DNA from: Mycolicibacter hiberniae
GTDB lineage: Bacteria > Actinomycetota > Actinomycetes > Mycobacteriales > Mycobacteriaceae
Assembly: GCF_010729485.1 (NCBI RefSeq)
Contig: NZ_AP022609.1
Location: forward strand, 496,001-560,000
Direction of reading: 5' to 3'
Length of the DNA: 64,000 bases
Positions 1 to 8,982 of the stretch are shown one piece after another. The notes under the pieces are model-generated. The model was not told the origin of the DNA. It made no database searches and saw only the letters and a list, made by a program, of their open reading frames with translations. Made by a program: the position numbers and the translations under genes. Positions within the stretch are counted from its first letter, which is position 1. Every line of letters begins with the position of its first letter.

Positions 1-77
1 ACGGGCGAATGAGAGACATGGTGGGCTCCCTTCAACAGATGCGTGGCACTGTAACAAGACCTGAACGCCGATGCGGC

Positions 78-737
78 TCACTTGGCGGCGACGGTGAACC
101 CGGTCATGATCGCTTCGACGTCGGTGGCGTGTTTGGGTGCCTCGTCGGCCGGTGCGGTGACCGCCAGCTGCACCAGATAGCGCTGGTCTGCCGGTGCCGA
201 ACCGGTGGCGATCACCATCCGAAACCAGCTGTGCAGGCGCTGGCCGTCCATGTCGTAGGTGCCCTGCACCATCGAGGACGGGAAACCCTGGTAGTCCTCG
301 TTGGAGGCGTCCAGCAACCGGAAATTCGGTGAGAGCTGGGCGTCGACCACCCCGTGCCGGATGGCCTCCTTCGAGTCGAAGTTGCCGTCGAGCTTGACCA
401 CGGTCAAGATCGCCCGCGGGAACTTCTCGCCCTTGCCGAGGACCAAAGTGGTCGACGGCAGCATCGGGCTTTCCTTCCTGGTCCAGCCCGGTGGTGTCGG
501 GATCGACACGGTCAGGTCGGTGGGGGCGTTGGGGGCCACCGCCTCGGCGACCACCCCCTGGTCTTCGAGGTACCGCCCCACGGTCACCGGGGGTTCCGGT
601 TCCGAGGAGGTGGTGGTCGCGGTGCCGTTTCCCCAAATCGAGTGGTAATCAGGGCTTTTGCTACCGCAGCCGGAGGTCGTGCCGGCCAGGACCGCGCACG
701 CCGCCAGCGTCGCGGCCGCCGACCGAAGCGATCTCAC
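78..737 (-). CDS. lpqT: LpqT-like lipoprotein
   Basis: Predicted exported lipoprotein of about 219 residues, matching mycobacterial LpqT (Rv1016c) in size and in gene order beside prsA. I place the start at the GTG whose bases overlap the TGA of the upstream ArsC-like gene (GTGA), because the following residues form a signal peptide (VRSLRSAAATLAACAVLAG) ending in a lipobox TSGC. The mature protein has a Ser/Thr/Pro linker and then the LpqT-type domain running to GFTVAAK. Its molecular function is not known; the family is tied to the cell envelope. The four-base overlap implies translational coupling to the gene before it. Confidence 0.88.
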   Translation of the reverse strand: MRSLRSAAATLAACAVLAGTTSGCGSKSPDYHSIWGNGTATTTSSEPEPPVTVGRYLEDQGVVAEAVAPNAPTDLTVSIPTPPGWTRKESPMLPSTTLVLGKGEKFPRAILTVVKLDGNFDSKEAIRHGVVDAQLSPNFRLLDASNEDYQGFPSSMVQGTYDMDGQRLHSWFRMVIATGSAPADQRYLVQLAVTAPADEAPKHATDVEAIMTGFTVAAK

Positions 738-1078
738 AGGATCTCGCGGACCGCGTCCATCGGACGGGCCAGCCGGGTGCCTTTGCCGGTGACGACGAAC
801 GGCCGCTGGATCAGGATGGGGTTGGCGGCCATCGCGTCGAGCAGATCGTCGTCGGACGCTTCGGCCAGGCCCAGCTCGGCGTAGACCGCCTCGCCGGTGC
901 GCACCGCGCCGCGTACGCCCACCCCGGCGGCGCTGATCAGCTCCGCCAGCTCCGCACGCGACGGCGGCGTCTTCAGGTACTCCACGACCGTCGGGTCGAC
1001 ACCGTGCTCGCGCAGCAGTTCCAGCGTTTTGCGGGAGGTCGAGCAACGCGGGTTGTGATAGATCACCGCGTCGGTCAT
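734..1078 (-). CDS. ArsC/Spx-family thioredoxin-fold protein
   Basis: A 114-residue ArsC-family protein. The N-terminal motif IYHNPRCSTSRKTL places the reactive cysteine at residue 12, as in glutaredoxin-linked arsenate reductases. A later QRPFVVTGKGTRLARP segment supplies the conserved arginines of the family. It could reduce arsenate, but many actinobacterial members are not in arsenic operons, and no ArsR or ArsB is nearby. It lies one base after prsA and overlaps lpqT by four bases, so it is cotranscribed with core genes. In M. tuberculosis prsA and lpqT are adjacent with no such gene between them, so this is an insertion or retention difference. Confidence 0.85.
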   Translation of the reverse strand: MTDAVIYHNPRCSTSRKTLELLREHGVDPTVVEYLKTPPSRAELAELISAAGVGVRGAVRTGEAVYAELGLAEASDDDLLDAMAANPILIQRPFVVTGKGTRLARPMDAVREIL

Positions 1079-1079
1079 A

Positions 1080-2060
1080 TCAGGCGTCTCCGTCGAAAAG
1101 CCCGGTGACCGAGCCGTTTTCGAACACCGCCCGGATGGTGCTGGCCAGCAGCGGGGCGATCGACAGCACGGTCAGCTGCGGGAACCGCTTGTCCTCGGGG
1201 ATCGGCAGCGTGTTGGTGACGATCACCTCGCTGGCGCCGCAGGCCGCCAGCCGCTCGGCGGCTGGGTCGCTCAGCACCCCGTGCGTGGCGGCGATGATCA
1301 CGTTGCGCGCGCCGTCCTCGCGCAGCAGGTTGACGGCCGCGGCAATGGTGCCGCCGGTGTCGATCATGTCGTCGATCAGCACACAGGTCTTGCCGGCCAC
1401 CTCACCGACGACGCGGTTGGATTTGACCTGGTTGGGCACCAGCGGGTCGCGGGTCTTGTGAATGAACGCCAGCGGAACGCCGCCCAGCGAGTCCGCCCAC
1501 TTCTCGGCGATGCGCACCCGGCCGGAGTCGGGGGAGACCACCACGACATCGGAGTTGCCGTAGTTCTCCTTGATGTAGCCGATCAGCAGCGGCTGCGCCC
1601 GCATGTGGTCCACCGGGCCGTCGAAGAAGCCCTGGATCTGGTCGGTGTGCAGGTCCACCGTGACGATCCGGTCGGCGCCGGCGGTCTTGAGCAGGTCGGC
1701 CACCAGGCGCGCCGAGATCGGCTCGCGGCCGCGGTGCTTCTTGTCCTGCCGGGCGTAGGGGTAGAACGGCAGGATCGCGGTGATCCGCTTGGCGCTGCCG
1801 CGCTTGAGCGCGTCGATCATGAGCAGCTGTTCCATCAGCCACTGGTTCAGCGGCGCCGGGTGCGACTGCAGCACGAAGGCGTCGCAGCCGCGCACCGACT
1901 CGTCGAAACGCACGAAGATCTCGCCGTTGGCAAAGTCACGGGCGGTCTGGGCCGTCACCGGGACGTCCAGTTCCTTGGCGACCTGATCGGCCAGTTCCGG
2001 GTGCGCGCGACCGGCGAAAAGCATCAGGTTCTTGCGATTGTCTGTCCAGTCGTGGCTCAC
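1080..2060 (-). CDS. prsA: Ribose-phosphate pyrophosphokinase
   Basis: PrsA makes phosphoribosyl pyrophosphate (PRPP) from ribose-5-phosphate and ATP, feeding purine, pyrimidine, histidine and tryptophan synthesis and, in mycobacteria, the decaprenylphosphoryl-arabinose donor for arabinan. The 326-residue length and the N-terminus MSHDWTDNRKNLMLFAGRAH match the M. tuberculosis enzyme (Rv1017c). Visible motifs are the flexible loop around FYPYARQDKKHRGREP and the PRPP-binding loop VLIDDMIDTGGTI. Translation starts at GTG with a G-rich stretch (GGGGG) just upstream. It follows glmU on the same strand with a 109-base gap. Confidence 0.97.
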   Translation of the reverse strand: MSHDWTDNRKNLMLFAGRAHPELADQVAKELDVPVTAQTARDFANGEIFVRFDESVRGCDAFVLQSHPAPLNQWLMEQLLMIDALKRGSAKRITAILPFYPYARQDKKHRGREPISARLVADLLKTAGADRIVTVDLHTDQIQGFFDGPVDHMRAQPLLIGYIKENYGNSDVVVVSPDSGRVRIAEKWADSLGGVPLAFIHKTRDPLVPNQVKSNRVVGEVAGKTCVLIDDMIDTGGTIAAAVNLLREDGARNVIIAATHGVLSDPAAERLAACGASEVIVTNTLPIPEDKRFPQLTVLSIAPLLASTIRAVFENGSVTGLFDGDA

Positions 2061-2096
2061 GTGCTGCCCCCGCCGTAGGAGATTTGGGAATTAGGA

Positions 2097-2108
2097 CGAG
2101 TTAACTCG
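2097..2108. promoter_or_regulatory. Perfect 12-bp palindrome upstream of prsA
   Basis: CGAGTTAACTCG is a perfect palindrome 37 bases upstream of the prsA start codon, in the gap between glmU and prsA. It could be an operator or part of a promoter. A palindrome this short can arise by chance, so the regulatory reading is a suggestion only. Confidence 0.25.
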
Positions 2109-2169
2109 GGCCTTATGGTACGTAGCCGGCCGCGCAATTTCGCCTCGGGTCGCCTGAACGCGATCAACC

Positions 2170-3648
2170 TCACGGTGCGGGGTCGGGTTCGGTGCGGCCC
2201 GGCTCGCCGGCGGCGTTCGCCGCGTCGGCCGCCGCGGCGGCCGGGCTGCCGGGCCGTTTGCGCTGCACCCAGTTCTCGATGTTGCGCTGCGGTCCGGCCG
2301 ACACCGCCAGCGCGCCCGGTGGAACATCGTGGCGGACCACCGTCCCGGCGCCGGTGTAGGCCCCGTCGCCGACGCTGACCGGGGCCACGAACATGGTGTC
2401 AGAGCCGGTGCGCACATGCGAGCCGATGCTGGTGCGCCGTTTGGTCTGGCCGTCATAGTTGACGAACACGCTGGAGGCGCCGATGTTGGAGTGGTCGCCG
2501 ATGTCGGCGTCGCCCACGTAGGTCAGGTGCGGCACCTTGGTCCCGGTCCCGATGGTGGAGTTCTTGGTCTCGACGAACGCTCCCAGCTTGGCGTCGGCGC
2601 CCAGCACGGTGCCGGGGCGCAGGTAGGCGAACGGTCCGACCGTGGCACCGGCGCCGATCGACGACGAGGCGGCGTGGCTGCGGATCACCGACGCACCGTC
2701 GCCCACCGTGACATCGGTCAGGGTGGTGTCGGGCCCCACCGCACAGTGCGCGCCGATCCGGGTGCGGCCGAGCAGCTGCGTTCCGGGTGCCACCGTGGTG
2801 TCGCGCCCGATGGTCACGTCCACGTCGATCCAGGTGCTGGCCGGGTCGACGATGGTGACCCCGGCCCGCTGGTGCGCGGCCACCAGGCGCCGGTTGAGCT
2901 CGGCGGACAGCTCCGACAGTTGGACACGGTCGTTGACCCCGGCCACGCAGGCGGCATCGTCGACGTGGCGGGCGTGTACCACCTGGCCGTCGCCGCGGAC
3001 GATGCCGATCACGTCGGTCAGGTACAGCTCGTGCTGGGCGTTGTCCGAGCCGAGCCGGCCCAGCGCGGAGCGCAGCGGCGCGATGTCGAAGGCGTAGATC
3101 CCGGCGTTGACCTCGCGGATCTCCCGCTGGGACTCGGTGGCGTCGGCCTGTTCGACGATCGCGGTCACCTCGCCGTCCTGGGTGTGCAGGATGCGGCCGT
3201 ACCCGGTGGGGTCGGCCAGGGTGGTGGTCAGCACGGTGACGGCGGCCGGGGCGGTGCGGTGGGTGTCGATCAGGGCCTGCAGGGTGGCGGTGTCCAGCAG
3301 CGGGATGTCGGCGGAGGTCACCACCACGGTGCCGGTGAAGTCGTCCGGCAGGGCCGACAGGCCGCACAGCACCGCATGCCCGGTGCCCAGCTGCTGTTCC
3401 TGCAGGGCGATGTCGATGCGGCAGTCCAGGGCTTGCGCCAGCTTGGCGACCGGCCCGGCGATGCGCTCGTGGGCGTGGCCCAGCACCACCACCAGGTGAC
3501 GGGGGGCCACGCCGGCGGCCGCCCGCAGGCAATGCGCGAGCATGCTGCGCCCGCCCAGCTCATGCAGCACTTTGGGGGTGTCGGAGACCATGCGGGTGCC
3601 GGATCCGGCCGCCAAGACCAGGATCACGGTGTCGTCGTGTGAAATCAT
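2170..3648 (-). CDS. glmU: Bifunctional GlmU (UDP-GlcNAc synthesis)
   Basis: GlmU acetylates glucosamine-1-phosphate and then uridylylates it, giving UDP-GlcNAc for peptidoglycan and other cell-wall polymers. The 492-residue protein has the N-terminal pyrophosphorylase signature [20 protein letters not shown]. From about residue 250 onward come hexapeptide repeats of a left-handed beta helix (for example [13 protein letters not shown] and [16 protein letters not shown]), the acetyltransferase half. Length and order match Rv1018c. The start is the ATG giving [15 protein letters not shown]. Its C-terminal tail is rich in Pro and Ala, as in other mycobacterial GlmU proteins. Confidence 0.97.
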   Translation of the reverse strand: MISHDDTVILVLAAGSGTRMVSDTPKVLHELGGRSMLAHCLRAAAGVAPRHLVVVLGHAHERIAGPVAKLAQALDCRIDIALQEQQLGTGHAVLCGLSALPDDFTGTVVVTSADIPLLDTATLQALIDTHRTAPAAVTVLTTTLADPTGYGRILHTQDGEVTAIVEQADATESQREIREVNAGIYAFDIAPLRSALGRLGSDNAQHELYLTDVIGIVRGDGQVVHARHVDDAACVAGVNDRVQLSELSAELNRRLVAAHQRAGVTIVDPASTWIDVDVTIGRDTTVAPGTQLLGRTRIGAHCAVGPDTTLTDVTVGDGASVIRSHAASSSIGAGATVGPFAYLRPGTVLGADAKLGAFVETKNSTIGTGTKVPHLTYVGDADIGDHSNIGASSVFVNYDGQTKRRTSIGSHVRTGSDTMFVAPVSVGDGAYTGAGTVVRHDVPPGALAVSAGPQRNIENWVQRKRPGSPAAAAADAANAAGEPGRTEPDPAP

Positions 3649-4119
3649 CGAGCCCCACTTCTTCGCCGCGACTGTGCATGCCTGCGGTCCGCGTTGGTAC
3701 GCCGCCGCCTCGCTCAGCCTTTCATCGCCCGCACCGTCGCGGCAAAGTCATCGCGCCTGTCGTACGCAGCGACAGCAGTGGCGGGCTGACTGGCCCGAGT
3801 GTTGTTACCGCTTTGGCCGAGTACCGGTACGGACTTTTTTAGGGTAACCGAGTACTCTAGCGCCCCGGCGCGGCCGGGTCTAAGAATTACCCATGGCACG
3901 TCCGCTGGATTCACGGATCCGGCGACGTTGCGGGGAAACTTCCCCCGCTTGTCTGGGCCGCTGCAGATGCTCGAGGCGGTCCGTTTGGGCCCCGTTCGCG
4001 TTCCCGCCCGCTCATTGAACGGGCTCGTCGAGACTTTTGTCCTGCGTAACTCTGTCCTGCGTAATCCCAAGGTGCGCAAGGCAGTACCCTTGCGCACTGC
4101 TGTAAGGGGGAGAGCACAC
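3649..4119. other. Divergent intergenic region glmU / PE
   Basis: These 471 bases lie between the divergent glmU and PE genes and hold no convincing gene. They contain a T-rich run near 3834-3842, two direct repeats of TGTCCTGCGTAA at 4038-4049 and 4053-4064, and the inverted repeat annotated separately at 4072-4097. Promoters for both neighbours must lie here. No copy of the tRNA-Gln 3' end was seen, so this side shows no attachment-site scar. Confidence 0.6.
4072..4097. promoter_or_regulatory. Perfect 10-bp inverted repeat before PE gene
   Basis: GTGCGCAAGG and its exact reverse complement CCTTGCGCAC are separated by a six-base spacer. The element ends 22 bases before the PE start codon and just upstream of the ribosome binding site (AAGGGGG). 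It could be an operator for a dimeric repressor, or a 5'-UTR hairpin that affects translation of the PE-PPE-Esx operon. Two copies of a 12-base direct repeat lie immediately upstream. Confidence 0.5.
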
Positions 4120-4419
4120 ATGTCGTATGTGACCACACACCCGGAGGTGCTGGCCGAGGTGGCCGGCAGCTTGCAGAAGGTCGGCTCGGTGATGACGGCC
4201 GAGAATGCGGCCGCCGCGGCCCCCACGACCGGAGTGCTGCCCGCGGCCGCCGACGAAGTATCGGCCCTGACCGCGGCCCAGTTCGCCGCACACGGCGAGA
4301 TGTACCAGGCCGTCAGTGCCCAGGCTGCAGTGATCCACGAAATGATGGTGAACGCCCTAGGTATGAGCGCCAATTCGTACGCCCTCACCGAGGCGGCCAA
4401 CGCGGTCGCGTCGGGCTAG
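4120..4419 (+). CDS. PE family protein (short)
   Basis: A 99-residue protein consisting almost only of a PE domain: it begins [21 protein letters not shown] and ends [17 protein letters not shown] proteins pair with PPE proteins as helical heterodimers that are exported by type VII secretion. The start is the ATG behind AAGGGGGAGAG. The PPE gene follows after 19 bases and an Esx pair after that, reproducing the PE-PPE-EsxM-EsxN cassette linked to ESX-5. It resembles the short PE18/PE19 type rather than PE8, which in M. tuberculosis is longer. The YxxxD/E export signal could correspond to YALTE near the C-terminus. Confidence 0.93.
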   Translation: MSYVTTHPEVLAEVAGSLQKVGSVMTAENAAAAAPTTGVLPAAADEVSALTAAQFAAHGEMYQAVSAQAAVIHEMMVNALGMSANSYALTEAANAVASG

Positions 4420-4438
4420 ACATCGCAGAGGCCCAGCC

Positions 4439-5914
4439 ATGGACTACGGGGCGCTCCCGCCAGAGGTCAACTCCGGACGAATGTATGCGGGGCCGGGGAC
4501 GGGATCGATGCTGGCCGCCGCGTCGGCTTGGGATGGTCTGGCAGCCGAATTGGAGTCCGCGGGTTCGACTTACCGATCGATGATCTCGGGGTTGATCGAC
4601 GGGCAGTGGTTGGGGCCGTCATCGATGGCCATGGCGGCGGCCACCACTCCGTATGTGGAATGGATGACCACCACCGCCTTGCAGGCCGAAGAGGCGGCGT
4701 TTCAGGCGAAGGCGGCTGCAGCCGCGCACGCGGCGGCCTTCGCGATGACGGTGCCGCCTCCAGTGGTCGCGGCAAACCGGGCTCTGCTGATGGTGTTGGT
4801 CGCAACCAATTTCTTCGGGCAGAACACCCCGGCGATCGCCGCCAATGAAGCGGAATACGTCGAAATGTGGGCCCAGGACGCGACGGCGATGTACGGCTAC
4901 GCCGGAAGCTCGGCCGCCGCTTCGAGGTTGACGCCCTTCGCGCCGCCGCCGTCGCCCGCCAACCCGGGCGGGCCGGCGCTGCAGAGCGCCTCGGTGGCCC
5001 AGGCTGCCGGCACCTCTGCCGGTACCGCGCAGCAGACGTTGTCGCAGATGATCTCCACTACGCTGCAAAGCCTGGCATCCCCCGCGACGTCGACTTCGTC
5101 GCCGGCTGGTCCGGGGCTCGTGGGCCAGCTGGTGAATGCGCTGGATACGGGCGGCCCCACTGTCCCCACCCCCACCCCGACCCCGACCGTGACATCGCCC
5201 TTCGGCACCATCGACGCCGGCAGCATCGTGAGCACGTTGTTCTCCCAGTATGCTTACCTGCCCGGCTTTTTCGGCATCTTTATGGCGTCCCAGGCGTTGG
5301 GTCCCCTGATGAATCCGGCCGCCGTCGCGTCCCTCACGAGCGCTGGGGGCGCTACAGCCCTGCCGCCGCTGGCCGCATTGGCCGATGCGGCGACCGCAGC
5401 GGGAACATCGGCGGGCGCGTCGGCAGGCGCGGCGATGGGCGCCGCGGCCGCCGGAGGCGTCATCGGATCAGGGTTGAGTTCGAGCCTGGGCAGTCTGGCG
5501 GGTGCCGGTCAAGCGGCATCTGTCGGGGCGTTGTCGGTGCCGCAGACTTGGGGATGGGCTGCGATGCCGCAGGTGGCGACACTCGCTTCCGCGAGTGCGC
5601 CGCTGGCGCTGTCGGCCGGCGAGGTCGCCGGCGGCATGGGTGGTGCGCCGCTCATGTTCGGTGCGTTGCCGGCGGCCGGAGCCATGGGCGCCGGGGCCAT
5701 GGGCGCCGCCAAGGGGCCCGAGGGGGCCGTGCCTGCCAAATACATGCCACGCATGAAGGTGCTCGGTGGTTCACCGGCTGCCGGATACCCTGCCGAGCCG
5801 GTACCCGCGTCGCTCCCCGAGAACGCGATACCGCCCGGATTCGCGCCGCCGCCCCCCGGGTTCCGGTGTGCGCTGGTGTACCTGCCGGTCAGCGGACAGG
5901 AGCCACCGGTATGA
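4439..5914 (+). CDS. PPE family protein, SVP subfamily
   Basis: A 491-residue PPE protein. The N-terminal ~180 residues are the conserved PPE domain (start [20 protein letters not shown], WxG-type turn in GQWLGPSS, and [25 protein letters not shown]). The middle is Ala/Ser/Thr-rich with a short Pro-Thr repeat. The C-terminal region has GALSVPQTW, the GxxSVPxxW signature of the SVP subfamily. It is the likely heterodimer partner of the PE protein immediately upstream and would be secreted or surface-attached through ESX-5. No frameshift or truncation was seen. Confidence 0.94.
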   Translation: MDYGALPPEVNSGRMYAGPGTGSMLAAASAWDGLAAELESAGSTYRSMISGLIDGQWLGPSSMAMAAATTPYVEWMTTTALQAEEAAFQAKAAAAAHAAAFAMTVPPPVVAANRALLMVLVATNFFGQNTPAIAANEAEYVEMWAQDATAMYGYAGSSAAASRLTPFAPPPSPANPGGPALQSASVAQAAGTSAGTAQQTLSQMISTTLQSLASPATSTSSPAGPGLVGQLVNALDTGGPTVPTPTPTPTVTSPFGTIDAGSIVSTLFSQYAYLPGFFGIFMASQALGPLMNPAAVASLTSAGGATALPPLAALADAATAAGTSAGASAGAAMGAAAAGGVIGSGLSSSLGSLAGAGQAASVGALSVPQTWGWAAMPQVATLASASAPLALSAGEVAGGMGGAPLMFGALPAAGAMGAGAMGAAKGPEGAVPAKYMPRMKVLGGSPAAGYPAEPVPASLPENAIPPGFAPPPPGFRCALVYLPVSGQEPPV

Positions 5915-5983
5915 CGGCCCAACGTATTTGGATCGATTCGCCAGCAGCAGAAGCTTAACCCTATTTGAGATGGAGATCAGGAA

Positions 5984-6280
5984 ATGCCCAGTCGCTTTAT
6001 GACGGACCCGGACGCCATGCGGAGTATGGCGGGTCGATTTGATGTGCACGCTGCCACTGTGGAGGACGAGGCCCGGCGAATGTGGGCGTCATCGAGCAAC
6101 ATTTCCGGCGCGGGGTGGTCAGGGCTCGCCGAGCGCACGTCCTACGACACCATGGGGCAGATGCAGAGCGCGTTTCGCAACATCGTGACCATGCTGCACG
6201 GCGTGCGCGACGGCTTGGTTCGCGACGCCAACCACTACGAGACGCAAGAAGCTGCGTCCCAACAGATCTTGAGCAGCTAG
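5984..6280 (+). CDS. WXG100 protein, EsxM/EsxJ-type
   Basis: A 98-residue type VII secreted protein of the QILSS subfamily. It starts [19 protein letters not shown], has a central W-S-G turn in [17 protein letters not shown], and ends ASQQILSS. It closely resembles M. tuberculosis EsxJ/K/M/P/W. It should form a four-helix dimer with the Esx protein encoded 17 bases downstream. Its position behind PE and PPE is that of the ESX-5-associated duplicated cassettes. I cannot tell from the sequence which named paralogue is the closest orthologue. Confidence 0.95.
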   Translation: MPSRFMTDPDAMRSMAGRFDVHAATVEDEARRMWASSSNISGAGWSGLAERTSYDTMGQMQSAFRNIVTMLHGVRDGLVRDANHYETQEAASQQILSS

Positions 6281-6297
6281 GAAGGGGAGGTCGGGCT

Positions 6298-6582
6298 ATG
6301 TCTATCAACTACCAGTTCGGTGACGTCGATGCCCATGGGGCGTTGATCCGTGCGCAGGCAGCATCGTTGGAGGCCGAACATCAAGCGATCATCCGTGATG
6401 TGTTGGCTGCCGGGGATTTCTGGGGCGGCGCCGGCTCGGTGGCCTGCCAGGAGTTCATCACCCAGCTGGGCCGGAACTTCCAGGTCATCTATGAGCAGGC
6501 CAACGTCCACGGGCAGAAGGTGCAGACGGCTGGCAACAACATGGCCAACACCGACGCCTCAGTCGGATCCAGCTGGGCCTGA
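6298..6582 (+). CDS. WXG100 protein, EsxN/EsxI-type (Mtb9.9 family)
   Basis: A 94-residue partner of the preceding Esx protein, nearly identical over long stretches to EsxN/I/L/O/V of M. tuberculosis. It begins MSINYQFGDVDAHGALIRAQ, carries DFWGGAGSVACQEF at the helix turn, and ends MANTDASVGSSWA. The ATG at 6298 is preceded by GGAAGGGGAGG. It is predicted to be exported with its partner as a heterodimer. The sugar-transferase gene of the glycan locus starts only 29 bases later, so the cassette may be cotranscribed with it. Confidence 0.95.
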   Translation: MSINYQFGDVDAHGALIRAQAASLEAEHQAIIRDVLAAGDFWGGAGSVACQEFITQLGRNFQVIYEQANVHGQKVQTAGNNMANTDASVGSSWA

Positions 6583-6611
6583 GAACATCCCGGTGAGAGC
6601 GCAGGCCTGCC

Positions 6612-8255
6612 ATGACCACTCAGCAGACCGAGTTGCCGGTGGCTGGCAATACCTTGCTCGACGGCGGTACTGGCGTCGGCGCCGAGGATTCCCCTGATCC
6701 GACCGGCCCTTCGCGGCTGCAGTCCGCGGTCTCCCATGTCGCTGAGGTGACCGCGCTGCCCCCCTTGTCGGCGCCGGTCTCCGACACAGTTGCGTTGCTG
6801 CCTGCAGCTGAGAGGTCTCTTCATACACGGTGGCAACACCGTTACGGGAAATGCCTTATGGCAACCGATTTCGCCGTTCTGAGCGCCGTTGTGGCGGTGG
6901 CGCAGATCCTGCGATTCGGAACCGTGTCAAACGGCAGTCTGTGGGCGGGAGCCGGTTCCGTGGGTTACGCGGGGGTCTCGGTACTGATCGTCTGTGCGTG
7001 GTCCCTGGGCCTGGCGATCTATCACACCCGTGCGCCACAGGTGATCGGAGCAGGACCCGAGGAGTTCCGCCGGGTGTGGACGGCCACCTTCTCGGTCTTC
7101 GGGGCCCTCGCCGTCGTGTCCACCCTGTTGAAGCTCGACATCGCGCGAGGCTATCTCGCGATCGCGTTTCCGCTCGGTCTTGTCGCGTTGTCCGCCAATC
7201 GCCGCGTGGCGCGCGCCTATATCTCGGCGCAGCGGCGCCGCGGGCGCTTCCTTACTGCCGTGCTCGCGATCGGAGAGCTCCGATCGGTCGCCGCCCTCGC
7301 GCGGTCGCTGACCCGGCATCCCGCCGACGGCTACGCCGTGGTCGGGGTGTGCACCCCCGGCGGCCCGCAACGCGGAGAGCTGGTCGTCCCGGATCTCGGG
7401 CGGCTGCGTGTGTTCCCCTACCAGGACGATATTCGGTACGCGATAGCGGCCTCGCGGGCTGACACCGTGGCGTTGACCTCGACGGCCGAGCTGGGGCCCG
7501 AAGGCGTCCACGACCTGTCGTGGCAGTTGGAGGAGCTCGGAGTCGACCTTGTCGTCTCGCCGGGAATCGTCGACGTAGCCGGCCCGCGGTTGACCGTGCG
7601 CCCGGTGGCCGACCTACCGCTGATCCAGGTTGACAAGCCGCAATATCAGGGAGCCAAGCAGTTTCAAAAGCGCGCATTCGACGTGTGCTTTTCCCTGCTG
7701 GCGCTGTTGGCTGCCGGCCCGATCATGATCGTCGCCGCCGTGGCCGTGAAAGCGACCGGCCCGGGCCCGGTCTTCTATCGTTCGGAACGCATCGGTCTGG
7801 ACGGCCTGCCATTTCGGATGATCAAGTTCCGCACCATGGTTGTCGATGCTGACCGCCAACTGGCGCATCTGGTCGACCTCAACGACAGCGTCGGCGGTGT
7901 GCTGTTCAAAATCCGCAAGGACCCCAGAGTCACTCGGGTGGGCAGGCTGCTGCGCCGCTACAGCATCGACGAACTCCCGCAGTTCATCAACGTGCTGCGG
8001 GGAGAGATGAGCGTAGTCGGGCCCCGGCCACCACTGCCGGGCGAAGTCGAAGCCTATGACCACCGGGTCCGTCGCCGGCTTCTGGTCCGTCCCGGCATCA
8101 CCGGACTGTGGCAGATAAGCGGCCGCTCCGACCTGTCTTGGGAGGACTCGGTGCGGTTGGACCTCTCCTACGTGGAGAACTGGTCGATGCTCAGCGATTT
8201 GGCGATCGCCGCGAAAACCGTCGGCGCGATCGGGGGTGGGAAAGGCGCGTACTGA
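6612..8255 (+). CDS. Initiating polyprenyl-phosphate sugar-phosphate transferase
   Basis: A 547-residue membrane enzyme that should start glycan assembly by moving a sugar-1-phosphate from a nucleotide sugar to a polyprenyl phosphate. The N-terminal half has several transmembrane segments (from about residue 77, DFAVLSAVVAVAQILRF) and a CoA-binding-like middle domain. The C-terminal ~200 residues are the bacterial sugar transferase (WbaP/CpsE/WcaJ) domain, with KRAFDVCFSLLALLAAGP, FRMIKFRTM, YSIDELPQFINVLRGEMSVV, GPRPPLPGE and RPGITGLWQISGRS. It heads the plus-strand run of heptose and PKS genes. The transferred sugar cannot be told from sequence. Genes of this type usually mark exopolysaccharide or O-antigen loci. 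Confidence 0.93.
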   Translation: MTTQQTELPVAGNTLLDGGTGVGAEDSPDPTGPSRLQSAVSHVAEVTALPPLSAPVSDTVALLPAAERSLHTRWQHRYGKCLMATDFAVLSAVVAVAQILRFGTVSNGSLWAGAGSVGYAGVSVLIVCAWSLGLAIYHTRAPQVIGAGPEEFRRVWTATFSVFGALAVVSTLLKLDIARGYLAIAFPLGLVALSANRRVARAYISAQRRRGRFLTAVLAIGELRSVAALARSLTRHPADGYAVVGVCTPGGPQRGELVVPDLGRLRVFPYQDDIRYAIAASRADTVALTSTAELGPEGVHDLSWQLEELGVDLVVSPGIVDVAGPRLTVRPVADLPLIQVDKPQYQGAKQFQKRAFDVCFSLLALLAAGPIMIVAAVAVKATGPGPVFYRSERIGLDGLPFRMIKFRTMVVDADRQLAHLVDLNDSVGGVLFKIRKDPRVTRVGRLLRRYSIDELPQFINVLRGEMSVVGPRPPLPGEVEAYDHRVRRRLLVRPGITGLWQISGRSDLSWEDSVRLDLSYVENWSMLSDLAIAAKTVGAIGGGKGAY

Positions 8256-8293
8256 GCTCCTGAATCGGAACACACAAAGAATCGAGGGGTGGG

Positions 8294-8374
8294 ATGGACC
8301 GGCGTATAGCGCACCAGGGAGTCGAACACGAATGTGACCGCGATCTTCGCGAGGTCAAGGCGCGTCCATCATGA
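8294..8374 (+). CDS. Possible 26-residue upstream peptide coupled to gmhA
   Basis: An ATG behind GAGGGGTGGG opens a 26-codon frame (MDRRIAHQGVEHECDRDLRE...) whose TGA overlaps the gmhA ATG as ATGA. That arrangement is typical of translational coupling and could be a leader peptide or a real small protein. No conserved family is recognised. It may be a chance frame in the 115-base gap between the sugar transferase and gmhA. Confidence 0.3.
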   Translation: MDRRIAHQGVEHECDRDLREVKARPS

Positions 8375-8982
8375 GCGCTGTGGCCACCGCTTACACCACC
8401 CAGTATCTGGAGGAGGTGAACAAGATTGCCGCACTGGTGGATCCGGCCACGATCGACCGGATGATCCAGCTGTTGTGCGGAATCCGGGAAAACGGGGGAC
8501 GGTTGTTCGTCCTGGGGGTAGGCGGCAGCGCCGGCAACGCCGGACACGCAGTCAATGACTTTCGCAAGATCTGCGGGATGGAAGCCTACGCGCCCACCGA
8601 TAACGTGTCGGAGCTGACCGCTCGGGTCAATGACGACGGCTGGGAGAGCTGCTTCATCAATTGGCTGAAGGGCAGCCGGCTTGGGTCCCGCGACGCGGTG
8701 CTGGTGTTCTCCGTCGGCGGCGGGAGTCTGGAACGAAACATCAGCGGCAACATCGTGCACGCGGTGCGGCACGCCAAGACTATCGGTGCGACCGTCTTGG
8801 GCATCGTGGGCCGCGACGGTGGCTACACCGCGCAGCAGGCCGACGCCTGCCTCGTCATCCCCACCTTGAGCCCCGAGACCGTTACGCCTCATGCCGAGTC
8901 CTGGCAGGCGGTGGTGTGGCACCTGATCGTCTCCCACCCCGACATGAAGGAACACGAGATGAAGTGGGAGTCGACCCGGTGA
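8371..8982 (+). CDS. gmhA: Sedoheptulose-7-phosphate isomerase
   Basis: GmhA converts sedoheptulose-7-phosphate to D-glycero-D-manno-heptose-7-phosphate, the first committed step of heptose synthesis. The 203-residue protein is a single SIS domain with the phosphate-binding signature RLFVLGVGGSAGNAGHAVNDF and a second serine-rich loop VFSVGGGSLERN. The C-terminal helix TPHAESWQAVVWHLIVSHP matches the GmhA active-site helix. M. tuberculosis has a homologue (Rv0113) in a different locus. Its stop overlaps the start of gmhB, so the two are translationally coupled. Confidence 0.93.
   Translation: MSAVATAYTTQYLEEVNKIAALVDPATIDRMIQLLCGIRENGGRLFVLGVGGSAGNAGHAVNDFRKICGMEAYAPTDNVSELTARVNDDGWESCFINWLKGSRLGSRDAVLVFSVGGGSLERNISGNIVHAVRHAKTIGATVLGIVGRDGGYTAQQADACLVIPTLSPETVTPHAESWQAVVWHLIVSHPDMKEHEMKWESTR

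Noticed and set aside
1..77. Left edge of the window
   Set aside because: No gene or signal could be supported in the 77 bases after the lpqT stop.
3649..4119. Search for a copy of the tRNA-Gln 3' end (attachment-site scar) near glmU
   Set aside because: No matching stretch was found, so I do not annotate an attachment site or an integrative element.
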